Origin: Nocardioides rubriscoriae
Lineage (GTDB): Bacteria; Actinomycetota; Actinomycetes; Propionibacteriales; Nocardioidaceae
Length of the DNA: 64,000 bases
Assembly (NCBI RefSeq): GCF_008087085.1
Contig: NZ_VIYJ01000003.1
Span: 434,001 to 498,000, forward strand
Direction: 5' to 3'
The notes beneath the pieces were generated by a model. The model saw only the letters and a program-made list of their open reading frames with translations. It did not search any database and was not told the DNA's origin. Positions within the stretch are counted from its first letter, which is position 1. The number at the start of each line of letters is the position of its first letter. Positions 47,439-54,808 of this stretch are shown piece by piece. Position numbers and translations under genes: made by a program.

Positions 47439-47670
47439 CCCGACGCATCCTGCCATCGACGCAGCGAGTCTCACCGGCAACCTCGCCCATTGGCTGAGGC
47501 TAGACCCGGTTTGAGGTTCAGGAGAGGTCGTGCCCCTCAAGCTCGCGAGCATCTCAGGTCGCCCATTGGAATACACGAGGTCCGTGCTTGGTAGCTGGGC
47601 CTCGACGCGCCTCGGCAACCGCTGGAAACCTCCGCTCCGAACTAGAAGACCCGGGTCCGTGCATAGACCT

Positions 47671-48070
47671 CTACTCATTCGGGTGCCAGTTGTGTGTACC
47701 GATGCCGCTACACGGGTAGCGCGCATTGTCGATCACTGCGACCTGAGCGCTGCCGTCGCTGCAGGGCTTGCACTCCACTCGCCAGTTGGCCGGGTCCCAG
47801 GCCCTCGACGGATCGAGCGACCTAGCGACGATGTGCCCGCACCGTCCGATGTGTCCCGCCGGTACGGCCCGGTGGCGGCTTATCGATGAAGTCGCCACGA
47901 TGCTGCACGGGCCGCGCGCGTACCCGGTGACGCCGCACCGACGCACATTGGCGCCCTGGTCGACGTCGGAGTCGATCCTGGATGTCTGCGCTCATGTCCA
48001 CTTCATCGCCCGCGTGCTCGATCTGATTGAGGTTCGAGATGCAGATGCCCGTTCGAATTCGCGTGCTCAT
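47671..48070 (-). pseudogene. HNH-nuclease-like gene, probably frameshifted
   Basis: An ATG at 48070 overlaps the stop of the replication-like gene (ATGA) and opens MSTRIRTGICISNLNQIE in frame for about 30 sensible residues, after which that frame turns into Arg-rich shadow. In the +1 frame a plausible protein continues to 47671: NVRRCGVTGYARGPCS, then GHIVARSLDPSRAWDPANW and RVECKPCSDGS, which resembles the His...Asn/His core and Cys knuckles of phage HNH proteins. Either a frameshift has broken the gene or the ribosome shifts frame. The family call is tentative. Confidence 0.35.
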
Positions 48071-48990
48071 GCCGTGCTTTCAAGTTCCTCGACTAGTGCG
48101 CGCAGTCTCGGGACTGCGCTAGCCGGGTCCTGGGGGTGCTGAAGAGTCAGCCCTCGCAGTGCCATCTCAATCGGGTGGCCTTGCTCGATCATCCGGTCGA
48201 GGAGACGGTCGAGGTCCTGGAGGGCCGAGACGTGTCGGTCGGCGTCGTCGAGCGTGTCGACACCGAACTCGACGGCCAGGGCCATCACACCCGGATCGAC
48301 CTCGACCTCGAGCGTCTGGACCTCGCCGACGTCGCCAACCCGACCACGGACTGACGAGGCGTGAGCCTCGTCTCCCAGGAGATCGCCAACGGAGGAGCGC
48401 AGCGACGACGGCGGAGACAAGGGCTCTCGCGCGTCTTCATCTAGGTGCTGTCCTGATTCCTTGTGCTCAACAGGCACTGACTCCGGAACTCTATGGACCT
48501 GATTGGTACTTAGAGGGTCCCCCACGCTGAAGTCACTTGGACTCACGGTGAAGTCACCCGACCTCACTGTGAGGTGGCCTGACTTCATCATGACGTCAGG
48601 TGACCTTGTGATGAGGTCAGGTGACTTCACCGTGACGTCATGCGTATAGAGGCGGTGGACCTCGACGAAGAAGCGGTTTGCCCACTGCGACTCATCGTTT
48701 CGACGGTTCTCCTCGGTCGTCACGAAGCCCAGGTCGCGCAACTCGCGCAGCACGGTCGCGGTGTTCTTCCGGTTGCTGCGTGTGTCCTCGCCGTAAAGGT
48801 CGCGCGCGAGGGTTCCCGTGCGGAGCGTCCATCCGCTGCCGTCGAACGGCATGTATGTCAGGAGGGCCGCCAGGAGTCGTTGCTGTCGACTGGTAAGTCC
48901 TGGGTGGCCAAGAGCTGCGCGGAGGTCCTGCATTCGAGCGTTGAGCCTTGAACTCGGGTTCGTGGTGGCCGATGTAGTCATCGCTGGCAT
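48067..48990 (-). CDS. replication-initiator-like protein with an internal repeat array
   Basis: 307 aa from the ATG at 48990 (GAGAGAA upstream). The N-terminal part (28-115) is a winged helix (LTSRQQRLLAALLTYM; RKNTATVLRELRDLGFVTTEE). Residues about 116-154 are five heptapeptide repeats (TVKSPDL, ITRSPDV, MMKSGHL, TVRSGDF, TVSPSDF) encoded by a 21-bp tandem array. The C-terminal part is helical. This layout, DNA-binding domain then in-gene iterons then a second domain, recalls lambda O, whose gene contains the phage origin. The gene lies next to the integrase and would serve replication of the excised circle. Confidence 0.65.
   Translation of the reverse strand: MPAMTTSATTNPSSRLNARMQDLRAALGHPGLTSRQQRLLAALLTYMPFDGSGWTLRTGTLARDLYGEDTRSNRKNTATVLRELRDLGFVTTEENRRNDESQWANRFFVEVHRLYTHDVTVKSPDLITRSPDVMMKSGHLTVRSGDFTVSPSDFSVGDPLSTNQVHRVPESVPVEHKESGQHLDEDAREPLSPPSSLRSSVGDLLGDEAHASSVRGRVGDVGEVQTLEVEVDPGVMALAVEFGVDTLDDADRHVSALQDLDRLLDRMIEQGHPIEMALRGLTLQHPQDPASAVPRLRALVEELESTA
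48528..48641. repeat. 21-bp tandem repeats, candidate replication origin iterons
   Basis: Five full units (48528, 48549, 48570, 48591, 48612) and a partial sixth (48633). Each contains TGANGTCA-type and TGACNTCA-type half-sites about one helical turn apart, so each unit is itself nearly palindromic. The array lies inside the replication-like gene. Confidence 0.75.
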
Positions 48991-49011
48991 TTCTCTCTTT
49001 CGTGTTGGCCA

Positions 49012-49041
49012 TGCCCCCGGCCGTCTCACCGGCGCGGGGGC
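49012..49041. repeat. hairpin in the leader of the replication-like gene
   Basis: GCCCCCG (49013-49019) pairs with CGGGGGC (49035-49041), with CCGG/CCGG inside. It lies 22-51 bases upstream of the ATG at 48990. Confidence 0.45.
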
Positions 49042-49094
49042 GTTCTCTGTCCTGATCGACACAGACGCCCGTATGTATGACTTCGGCAATACAG

Positions 49095-49127
49095 GAGGCC
49101 CACCCCGCGCGGTGCGGGATGGGCCTC
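49095..49127 (-). terminator. terminator after the integrase gene
   Basis: GAGGCCCACCCCGC pairs with GCGGGATGGGCCTC with one mismatch across a 5-base loop. It lies 68 bases past the integrase stop and upstream of the replication-like gene on the same strand. No T tract. Confidence 0.6.
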
Positions 49128-49194
49128 GGGAGCCTCGGTGTCGCGCTGTTTGTGCAGGTCAGCGGCTGTTTGTAGGATCTGGTCCTACGTTCTG

Positions 49195-50694
49195 TCAGGC
49201 CGTCTCCTGGGCCTCCCGCGCGTCCCAGGTGGCGCGGTCGTCGGCCGCGTCGGCTTCGGCGTCATATGGGTCCGGCCGCCACTCGACCAGGACACGCGCG
49301 GGGTCCAACTTCCGGCCGACTCGACCACGCACGATGCGCAGCGACTCGACCTGACCGACCAGGACCGCTCGGCGCTCGTCGTCGTCCTCGGCCTGGTCCC
49401 AGGCGAGCGCAACCGTCTGCCCAGTGATGCGCCACCGTCGCGAGGTCCTGGGCGTGATCGAGCGGGCAGCGGTCCGCGCGGCCGCCAGTTCGGTCATGCG
49501 TTCGCTCAGCGCGGCAATGTCGGCGCCCTCTCGCGTCATCGCCGAGGCCGTGGCGTCGATTGCGGCTTGCACGTCGGCGACGGCCGCGCCGTTGTCCTTC
49601 GTGACTTCCTCGACCTCGACCAGGTCCACCGACCCGCGCTCCTCGAGCATCCGGCCGACGACGTGATCCCTGAGTTGCGCCGTCGCGATGGTCATCGAGC
49701 AAGCCGGGCAGACCAGGGCCTCGCGCTCGTTCTTCCTGGTGCGGTGCATGAGCTGGTCACATTGCCCGCACCTCACCAGGCGGGAGAAAAACGGAGATGT
49801 CGAGGTCTGCGTCGAGCGGGGGCGCTCTCGGGCGTCGAGAAGCGAGATTAGGCGCCGGTGGTCGGCGGCCGAGAGGATTGCCACCTCGGTGTCGATGACG
49901 GGCATGCCGGAACGGTCACGCTTCACTTCGGGACCGCGCTTCTTCGATGAGGCGCCGAGGCTGGTTGAGGGATTGTCGAGCCGCATGCCAGCAAGCACCG
50001 GGTTCCTGAGCAGACCGGCGACCGTCGAGAAGTGCCACCCACCACCCTTGCGGTTCGCAGAGGGTGGTAGCGGCGCGCCCTCGGCGTCGAGCCAAGAGCA
50101 GACGGCCTTGACGGTCTTGCCGTCCAGGATCATCTGAGCGGCCGTCTTTACGTAGCCGATGCGCTCGGGGTCCTGGGCCAGGTATAGGCCGGCGCCACGC
50201 CTTTCAGACATCCATCCGTAGGGAAGTCGGCCACCGGTGACACGGCCGTCTGCTCGCAGCTGCGCGCGGGATGCCCGGACACGGGCCGAGATCGCCTCGG
50301 CCTCCATTTGCGCGAACACGGCCAGGATCGTGGCGAACGCGCGCCCTTGGCCGCTGGTCATGTCGACGGGGTCCTCGACGGCTGCCAGGGCGGCGCCTCT
50401 CGCTTGTAGTGCGCGGTCGGCGTTCAGGAAGTCGAGCGTTGACCGGGACAGTCGGTCGATCTTCCAGATGAGGGCGACGTCGAAGGCATCGGGAGAGTCG
50501 AGCAAGGCTCGCCAGCCCGCGCGGTCCTCGGGCCGGTTCCTGGTGGCGGAGACGCCGTCGTCGACGTACTCCCCGACGACCTCCCATCCGCGCGCTTCGG
50601 TGAGGCTTCGGCCAGCCTGGAGTTGCCGAGCGACGGAGACGGACTCCTCGGAGGCGAGGGAGATTCGGGCGTAAAGAGCGGCGCGCTTGGTCAC
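49195..50694 (-). CDS. int: large serine integrase
   Basis: 499 aa. The catalytic domain opens RAALYARISLASEESVSVARQ with Ser near residue 12, then DDGVSATRNRPEDRAGW, IWKIDRLSRS and GRAFATILAVFAQMEAEAISARVRA in blocks; a recombinase domain follows (GRLPYGWMSE; LLRNPVLAGMRL), then a zinc ribbon (CGQCDQLM...CPAC) and a coiled-coil region. This is the full architecture of phage-type integrases that join attP and attB and need a directionality factor to excise. Its start lies 32 bases from the right junction, so attP abuts the gene as expected. No directionality factor was identified. Confidence 0.95.
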   Translation of the reverse strand: MTKRAALYARISLASEESVSVARQLQAGRSLTEARGWEVVGEYVDDGVSATRNRPEDRAGWRALLDSPDAFDVALIWKIDRLSRSTLDFLNADRALQARGAALAAVEDPVDMTSGQGRAFATILAVFAQMEAEAISARVRASRAQLRADGRVTGGRLPYGWMSERRGAGLYLAQDPERIGYVKTAAQMILDGKTVKAVCSWLDAEGAPLPPSANRKGGGWHFSTVAGLLRNPVLAGMRLDNPSTSLGASSKKRGPEVKRDRSGMPVIDTEVAILSAADHRRLISLLDARERPRSTQTSTSPFFSRLVRCGQCDQLMHRTRKNEREALVCPACSMTIATAQLRDHVVGRMLEERGSVDLVEVEEVTKDNGAAVADVQAAIDATASAMTREGADIAALSERMTELAAARTAARSITPRTSRRWRITGQTVALAWDQAEDDDERRAVLVGQVESLRIVRGRVGRKLDPARVLVEWRPDPYDAEADAADDRATWDAREAQETA

Positions 50695-50716
50695 GCCTCC
50701 AAAGTACCTGTTTGGG

Positions 50717-50735
50717 CAGTTCTAGGTCCTGCCCG
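50717..50735 (+). other. attR: right junction of the integrated island
   Basis: Element sequence CAGTTCTAG, then GT at 50726-50727, then chromosomal CCTGCCCG. Joined with the left element end it rebuilds GTTCTAG-GT-CTAGAAC as the attP core. Confidence 0.88.
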
Positions 50736-50791
50736 TCACCATCCTGTTCGCGTTCTGGCCCGGCTTCGTCGGGCTCTCCCTCACTGTCTGA
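50726..50791 (+). pseudogene. tadC: tadC, 3' fragment
   Basis: Twenty codons plus stop (LPVTILFAFWPGFVGLSLTV, preceded by the shared Val codon) continuing the frame of the truncated tadC at 28955. They encode half of the final membrane helix. There is no start codon, so it is not expressed on its own. Confidence 0.9.
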
Positions 50792-50832
50792 CCCGCACCA
50801 CCGTCCCGCCCATCTCGGAAAGGCCCACCACC

Positions 50833-51027
50833 ATGGGGAACGTCAACGACCTGCTGGTCCGCATCTACGTGCACCTGCTCGCCCCCGACCGCGACAAGGA
50901 GCGCGGCGACGTGCCGGGCTGGGTGCTGATCACCGTGATGAGCGCGACGATCGTGGCGGCGCTGGGGGCCATCGCCAAGCCGCAGCTGTCCGCGATGCTC
51001 GAGGCCGCGCTCAACAAGGTGCAGTAG
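50833..51027 (+). CDS. Flp-like pilin
   Basis: 64 aa from the ATG at 50833. After a 28-residue polar N-terminus with PGW, a hydrophobic helix (VLITVMSATIVAALGAIA) follows, then a short tail ending NKVQ, the size and pattern of actinobacterial Flp-type pilin subunits. It is followed by the TadE-like genes with overlapping starts (TAGTG). The promoter would normally be the tad operon promoter; with the island in place it is about 22 kb from tadA and probably depends on read-through from the island end or a local promoter. Confidence 0.7.
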   Translation: MGNVNDLLVRIYVHLLAPDRDKERGDVPGWVLITVMSATIVAALGAIAKPQLSAMLEAALNKVQ

Positions 51028-51428
51028 TGGCCGCGACCGGCGCCCCGGCCCGTCGCCGCGACGACGACGGGGCGGCGGTGGTCGACTTCGTGCTGGTGCT
51101 CGTGGTGCTGGTCCCGCTGGTGCTCGGCATCCTCCAGCTCGCGCTGGTCCTCCACGTGCGCAACACCCTGGCCTCGGCGGCCGCCGAGGGCGCGCGGTAC
51201 GCCGCGGTGCAAGGACGCGGCCCCGGCGACGGCGAGGCACGCACCCGCAGCCAGATCGACGGCGCGGTCTCGGGCCGGTTCGCCGACGACATCACCGTGC
51301 GCCGGATCGTGGTGGGCGGGGTGTCGACCATCGAGGTCGTCGTCCGCGCGAAGGTGCCGGCGCTCGGTCTCGGCGGACCCGCCGTTCAGGTCGAGGTCGA
51401 GGGCCACGCCGTGCAGGAGCTGCCGTGA
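51027..51428 (+). CDS. tadE: TadE-like pseudopilin
   Basis: 133 aa from a GTG at 51027. GAAVVDFVLVLVVLVPLVLGILQLALVLHVRNTLASAAAEGARYAA is the TadE signature in consecutive parts: acidic residue at the start of the membrane helix, then a soluble domain. TadE/F are minor pilins processed by the prepilin peptidase TadV, which is not in this window. It overlaps its neighbours by one and four bases. Confidence 0.85.
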   Translation: MAATGAPARRRDDDGAAVVDFVLVLVVLVPLVLGILQLALVLHVRNTLASAAAEGARYAAVQGRGPGDGEARTRSQIDGAVSGRFADDITVRRIVVGGVSTIEVVVRAKVPALGLGGPAVQVEVEGHAVQELP

Positions 51429-51889
51429 GCGCCGGCCCGCGGCGGGTCCGCGACGACCGGGGGAGCGCGATCGTCGAGACCGTGTGGCTCGGCGTGCTGC
51501 TGCTCGTCCCACTGGTCTACGTCGTGCTGTCGGTCTTCGAGGTCCAGCGCGGTGCCTTCGCCACCACGACCGCGGCGCGCTCGGCCGCGCGGGCGTTCGC
51601 CCTGGCCCCCGACGACGCCGCCGGACAGCGCGCGGCGACCGCCGCGGCCGCCCAGGCCCTGGCCGACCAGGGCCTCGAGGGGATGCCGGTCGCCGTCCGG
51701 ATCACCTGCACGCCGTACGCCGACTGTCACAGCGGCACCTCGGTCATCAGCGTGCGGGTCGCGACCCGGGTCGACCTGCCGCTGCTGCCCGACATGCTCG
51801 GCAGCGGCACGCCGTCCTTCGCCCTCGACGCCACCCACACCGTGCCCATCGGCCGCTACCAGGAGATCACCGGTGGCGCGGCGCCGTGA
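51425..51889 (+). CDS. second TadE-like protein
   Basis: 154 aa from a GTG at 51425. DRGSAIVETVWLGVLLLVPLVYVVLSVFEVQRGAFATTTAARSAAR in parts: Glu at position five of the membrane helix as in TadE. The soluble domain has a Cys pair (ITCTPYADCHSG) that could form a disulfide. Coupled by a GTGA overlap. Confidence 0.82.
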   Translation: MSAGPRRVRDDRGSAIVETVWLGVLLLVPLVYVVLSVFEVQRGAFATTTAARSAARAFALAPDDAAGQRAATAAAAQALADQGLEGMPVAVRITCTPYADCHSGTSVISVRVATRVDLPLLPDMLGSGTPSFALDATHTVPIGRYQEITGGAAP

Positions 51890-52325
51890 GGGGAGCCGTC
51901 GCGACGAGCGCGGCTCGGTGACGCCACTGATCATCGGGTTCGCGGCGATCCTGCTGCTGACCATCGCGGTCGTCGTCGACGCAAGCACTGCGTTCCTGCG
52001 TCGCCAGGGACTGGCGACCCTGGCCGAGGGGGCGGCCCTGCAGGGCGCCGACCTCGGTGCCGAGGGCACCGAGGTCTACGACGGCGGGCTGGGCGACCAG
52101 CCGCTGCGGCTCACCGAGTCGGTCGCGCGCGCGGCGGTCGCGGACTACCTGCGCGACGTCGGCGCCTACCGCGACCATCCCGGTCTGACGTTCTCGGTGG
52201 CCGTCGACGGCGCGCGGATCGAGGTCAGCATCACCGCCGCCGCCGACTTCCCGCTCGCCGTCCCCGGTGTGGCGTCCGGCGCGCGGGTCACCGGCACCGG
52301 CTCCGCGGTCGCCGACCCGGAGTGA
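51873..52325 (+). CDS. TadE/TadG-like (helicase/secretion-neighbourhood) protein
   Basis: 150 aa from a GTG at 51873, overlapping the gene before it by 17 bases. DERGSVTPLIIGFAAILLLTIAVVVDASTAFLRRQGLATLAEGAAL in parts is the Rv3660c-neighbourhood TadE-like family typical of actinobacterial tad operons. One membrane helix, then an exported domain. Last gene of the locus; the hairpin cluster at 52336 follows. Confidence 0.82.
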   Translation: MARRREGSRRDERGSVTPLIIGFAAILLLTIAVVVDASTAFLRRQGLATLAEGAALQGADLGAEGTEVYDGGLGDQPLRLTESVARAAVADYLRDVGAYRDHPGLTFSVAVDGARIEVSITAAADFPLAVPGVASGARVTGTGSAVADPE

Positions 52326-52335
52326 CCCCTATGAC

Positions 52336-52404
52336 GAAACTCCCACTCCTCGTACGAACCTTCGTGGCTGAAGTGGGAGTTTCACCGCTTCAGCGGTGAA
52401 ACTC
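52336..52404 (+). terminator. overlapping, mutually exclusive hairpins after the tad operon
   Basis: GAAACTCCCACT (52336-52347) can pair with AGTGGGAGTTTC (52372-52383). Alternatively GAGTTTCACCGC (52377-52388) pairs with GCGGTGAAACTC (52393-52404) around a TTCA loop. The two stems share bases, so only one can form. It acts either as a terminator or as a switch before the TetR gene. Confidence 0.65.
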
Positions 52405-52430
52405 CCGCCGTCGTCACCCCGGACCCGCTT

Positions 52431-52450
52431 GTGAGTGAGCGCTCACTCAC
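52431..52450. promoter_or_regulatory. perfect 20-bp palindromic operator of the TetR regulator
   Basis: GTGAGTGAGC followed by its exact complement GCTCACTCAC. It lies 13 bases before the GTG at 52464, where a TetR-family repressor would bind to control itself and the downstream exporter genes. Confidence 0.75.
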
Positions 52451-52463
52451 CTACGCTCGCCGG

Positions 52464-53069
52464 GTGAGTCCCCGTGCCCCCGCGATGAGCCCGACCGACC
52501 GGCGTGACGTGCTGGTCGATGTCACCCTGCGGCTGCTGCGCGAGCACGGCCGCGACGTGACCACCAAGCAGATCGCCGAGGCCGCCGGGGTCGCCGAGGG
52601 CACGATCTTCCGCGTGGTCGAGACCAAGGACGAGCTGGTCGAGGCCGCGATGGCCCGCGCGTTCGAGCCCGGCGACCTGGTCGCGCGCATCGAGGAGATC
52701 GACTCCGGGCTGCCCTTCGAGGCGCGGCTGGTGACGCTGGTGGCGATCCTGCAGCAGCGCTTCCGGGCGACCTTCGCCCTGATGCAGAAGGTCGGACTCG
52801 TGCGTCCGCCCGACCACGTCCACGACAGCCCAGAGGCCGTGGCGTGGCGCGAGCGGCTGCGGCTGCTCATCCACGGCGTGGTCGGCCCCGACGCCGACCG
52901 CCTGGCGTGGCCCGTCGACGAGTTCGTCCACGTCCTGCGCCTGCTCACCTTCGCCGGCAGCCACGAGCACATCGCCGACGGACACCTGCTGACCCCCGAG
53001 CAGATCGTCACCACGGTCCTGCACGGACTCGCCCGCCCCTGCATCCCGACCGACGAGGAGACCCCCTGA
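52464..53069 (+). CDS. TetR-family transcriptional regulator
   Basis: 201 aa from a GTG at 52464 (ATG 52485 possible). The helix-turn-helix VTTKQIAEAAGVAEGTIFRVVETKDELVEAAM is clear; the remainder is a helical ligand-binding domain. The stop overlaps the first ABC gene (TGATG), so it is part of the exporter operon, and it most likely represses that operon until a drug or lipid-like ligand binds. Confidence 0.92.
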   Translation: MSPRAPAMSPTDRRDVLVDVTLRLLREHGRDVTTKQIAEAAGVAEGTIFRVVETKDELVEAAMARAFEPGDLVARIEEIDSGLPFEARLVTLVAILQQRFRATFALMQKVGLVRPPDHVHDSPEAVAWRERLRLLIHGVVGPDADRLAWPVDEFVHVLRLLTFAGSHEHIADGHLLTPEQIVTTVLHGLARPCIPTDEETP

Positions 53070-54808
53070 TGCTGATCCGACTCCTGCGCGAGCGGCTGCC
53101 GGCCTACCGGCCGTGGCTGCTGGCCGTCGTCGCCCTGCAGTTCGTGAGCGTGCTCGCGATGCTCTACCTGCCCAGCCTCAACGCCCAGATCATCGACGAG
53201 GGCGTCGCGGTCGGCGACACCGGCGTCATCGTCCGGCTCGGCGCGATCATGCTCGGCGTCTCGCTGCTGCAGATCGCCGGCTCCGTCGGAGCCGCCTGGT
53301 ACGGCGCCCGCACCGCCATGGCGTTCGGCCGCGACCTGCGCGCCGACCTCTTCGGCCGGGTCGGCACTTTCTCGGCCCGCGAGCTGCAGGACTTCGGCGC
53401 CCCGTCGCTGATCACCCGCGGCACCAACGACGTCACCCAGGTGCAGATGCTGGTGCTGATGGCCTGCCTGATCGCCGCGTCGTCGCCGATCATGATGGTC
53501 GGTGGCGTGGTGATGGCGCTGCGCGAGGACGTCGGCCTGGGCTGGATCCTCGCCGTGGTCGTGCCGGCGCTCTTCCTCTCGGTCGGCTTCGTGATCTCGA
53601 GGATGGTGCCGAGCTTCCGGCTGATGCAGGGCCGCATCGACGAGGTCAACCGCGTGCTGCGCGAGCAGATCACCGGCATCCGCGTCGTGCGCGCCTTCGT
53701 CCGCGAGCCCCACGAGAAGCAGCGCTTCGGCAAGGCCAACGACGACCTCACCGAGGTCGCGGTGCGCGCCGGGCGCTGGATGGCCACGATGTTCCCGCTG
53801 GTGATGCTCGTGGTCAACGTCGCCAGCGTCGGCGTCATCTGGTTCGGCGGCCACCGCGTCGACTCGGGCCAGATGGGCGTCGGCGCGCTGACGGCGTTCC
53901 TCAGCTACCTGATGCAGATCCTGATGTCGATCATGATGGCGACCTTCATGCTGATGCAGGTGCCCCGCTCGGCGGTGTGCGCCGACCGGATCATCGAGGT
54001 CCTCGACACCGAGTCGTCGGTCGTGCCGGCCGCCGAGCCGGTCACCCCCGACCCCGCGCGGCGCGGCGAGCTCGACCTCGACGGCGTCACGTTCTCCTAC
54101 CCCGGTGCGGAGTCACCCGTGCTGGCCGACGTCTCGCTGCACGCGCGGCCCGGCCAGACCGTCGCCGTCATCGGCTCCACCGGCGCCGGCAAGTCGACGC
54201 TGGTCAACCTGGTGCCGCGGCTCTTCGACGCCACCTCCGGCACCGTGCGCGTCGCCGGCGTCGACGTGCGCGACCTCGCACCCGACGTGCTGTGGGACCA
54301 GATCGGCCTGGTGCCCCAGAAGGGCTACCTCTTCTCCGGCACCATCGCCTCCAACCTGCGCCACGGCAAGGTCGACGCCACCGACGACGAGCTGTGGGCC
54401 GCGCTCGAGGTCGCCCAGGCCCGCGACTTCGTCGAGGACCTGCCCGACGGCCTCGAGTCCAAGGTCGTTCAGGGTGGCACCAACTTCTCCGGCGGCCAAC
54501 GGCAGCGGCTGGCCATCGCGCGCGCCGTCGTACGACGCCCCGGGATCTACCTCTTCGACGACTCGTTCTCGGCGCTCGACCTGGCCACCGACGCCCGGCT
54601 GAGAGCAGCGCTCGCGCCGGTGACGACCGAGGCGACGGTCGTCGTCGTCGCCCAGCGCGTCTCGACCATCCGCGACGCCGACGAGATCCTCGTGCTCGAG
54701 GACGGCCGCGTCGTCGGCCGCGGCACCCACCCCGAGCTGCTCGCCACCTGCAAGACCTACCAGGAGATCGTCGGCTCCCAGCTCTCCGCCGAGGAGGCGA
54801 TGGCATGA
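53069..54808 (+). CDS. ABC exporter half-transporter with degenerate ATP site
   Basis: 579 aa. Six membrane helices (ABC type I exporter fold), then an ATPase domain: Walker A GSTGAGKSTLV, signature FSGGQRQR, Walker B IYLFDDSFSALD and switch VVVAQRVST. The catalytic Glu after Walker B is replaced by Asp and the switch His by Gln, the pattern of the non-hydrolysing half of heterodimeric exporters such as TM287/288 or BmrC/D. The signature is canonical and would complete the partner's active site. It overlaps the partner gene by four bases. Confidence 0.92.
   Translation: MLIRLLRERLPAYRPWLLAVVALQFVSVLAMLYLPSLNAQIIDEGVAVGDTGVIVRLGAIMLGVSLLQIAGSVGAAWYGARTAMAFGRDLRADLFGRVGTFSARELQDFGAPSLITRGTNDVTQVQMLVLMACLIAASSPIMMVGGVVMALREDVGLGWILAVVVPALFLSVGFVISRMVPSFRLMQGRIDEVNRVLREQITGIRVVRAFVREPHEKQRFGKANDDLTEVAVRAGRWMATMFPLVMLVVNVASVGVIWFGGHRVDSGQMGVGALTAFLSYLMQILMSIMMATFMLMQVPRSAVCADRIIEVLDTESSVVPAAEPVTPDPARRGELDLDGVTFSYPGAESPVLADVSLHARPGQTVAVIGSTGAGKSTLVNLVPRLFDATSGTVRVAGVDVRDLAPDVLWDQIGLVPQKGYLFSGTIASNLRHGKVDATDDELWAALEVAQARDFVEDLPDGLESKVVQGGTNFSGGQRQRLAIARAVVRRPGIYLFDDSFSALDLATDARLRAALAPVTTEATVVVVAQRVSTIRDADEILVLEDGRVVGRGTHPELLATCKTYQEIVGSQLSAEEAMA

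Larger units (their letters stand above)
28952..50725. mobile_element. 21.8-kb integrative element carrying defence genes, inserted in tadC
   Basis: Bounded by attL (28950) and attR (50727). It encodes a large serine integrase at the right end, ArdA, a small serine recombinase, an XRE regulator, a replication-initiator-like gene and a methyltransferase/DptFGH-like operon. Base composition is clearly less GC-rich and intergenic spaces are larger than in the flanks. Rejoining the two junctions restores an uninterrupted tadC frame. No conjugation, capsid or terminase genes are seen, so it is probably mobilised by other means, or is a plasmid- or phage-satellite-like element. Confidence 0.9.

Noticed and set aside
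48528..48641. Possible CRISPR array
   Set aside because: Units are directly adjacent 21-bp tandem repeats without unique spacers, and they are read in frame within a gene.
28952..50725. Complete prophage
   Set aside because: No capsid, portal, terminase, tail or lysis genes; only integrase, replication-like, regulator and defence genes.
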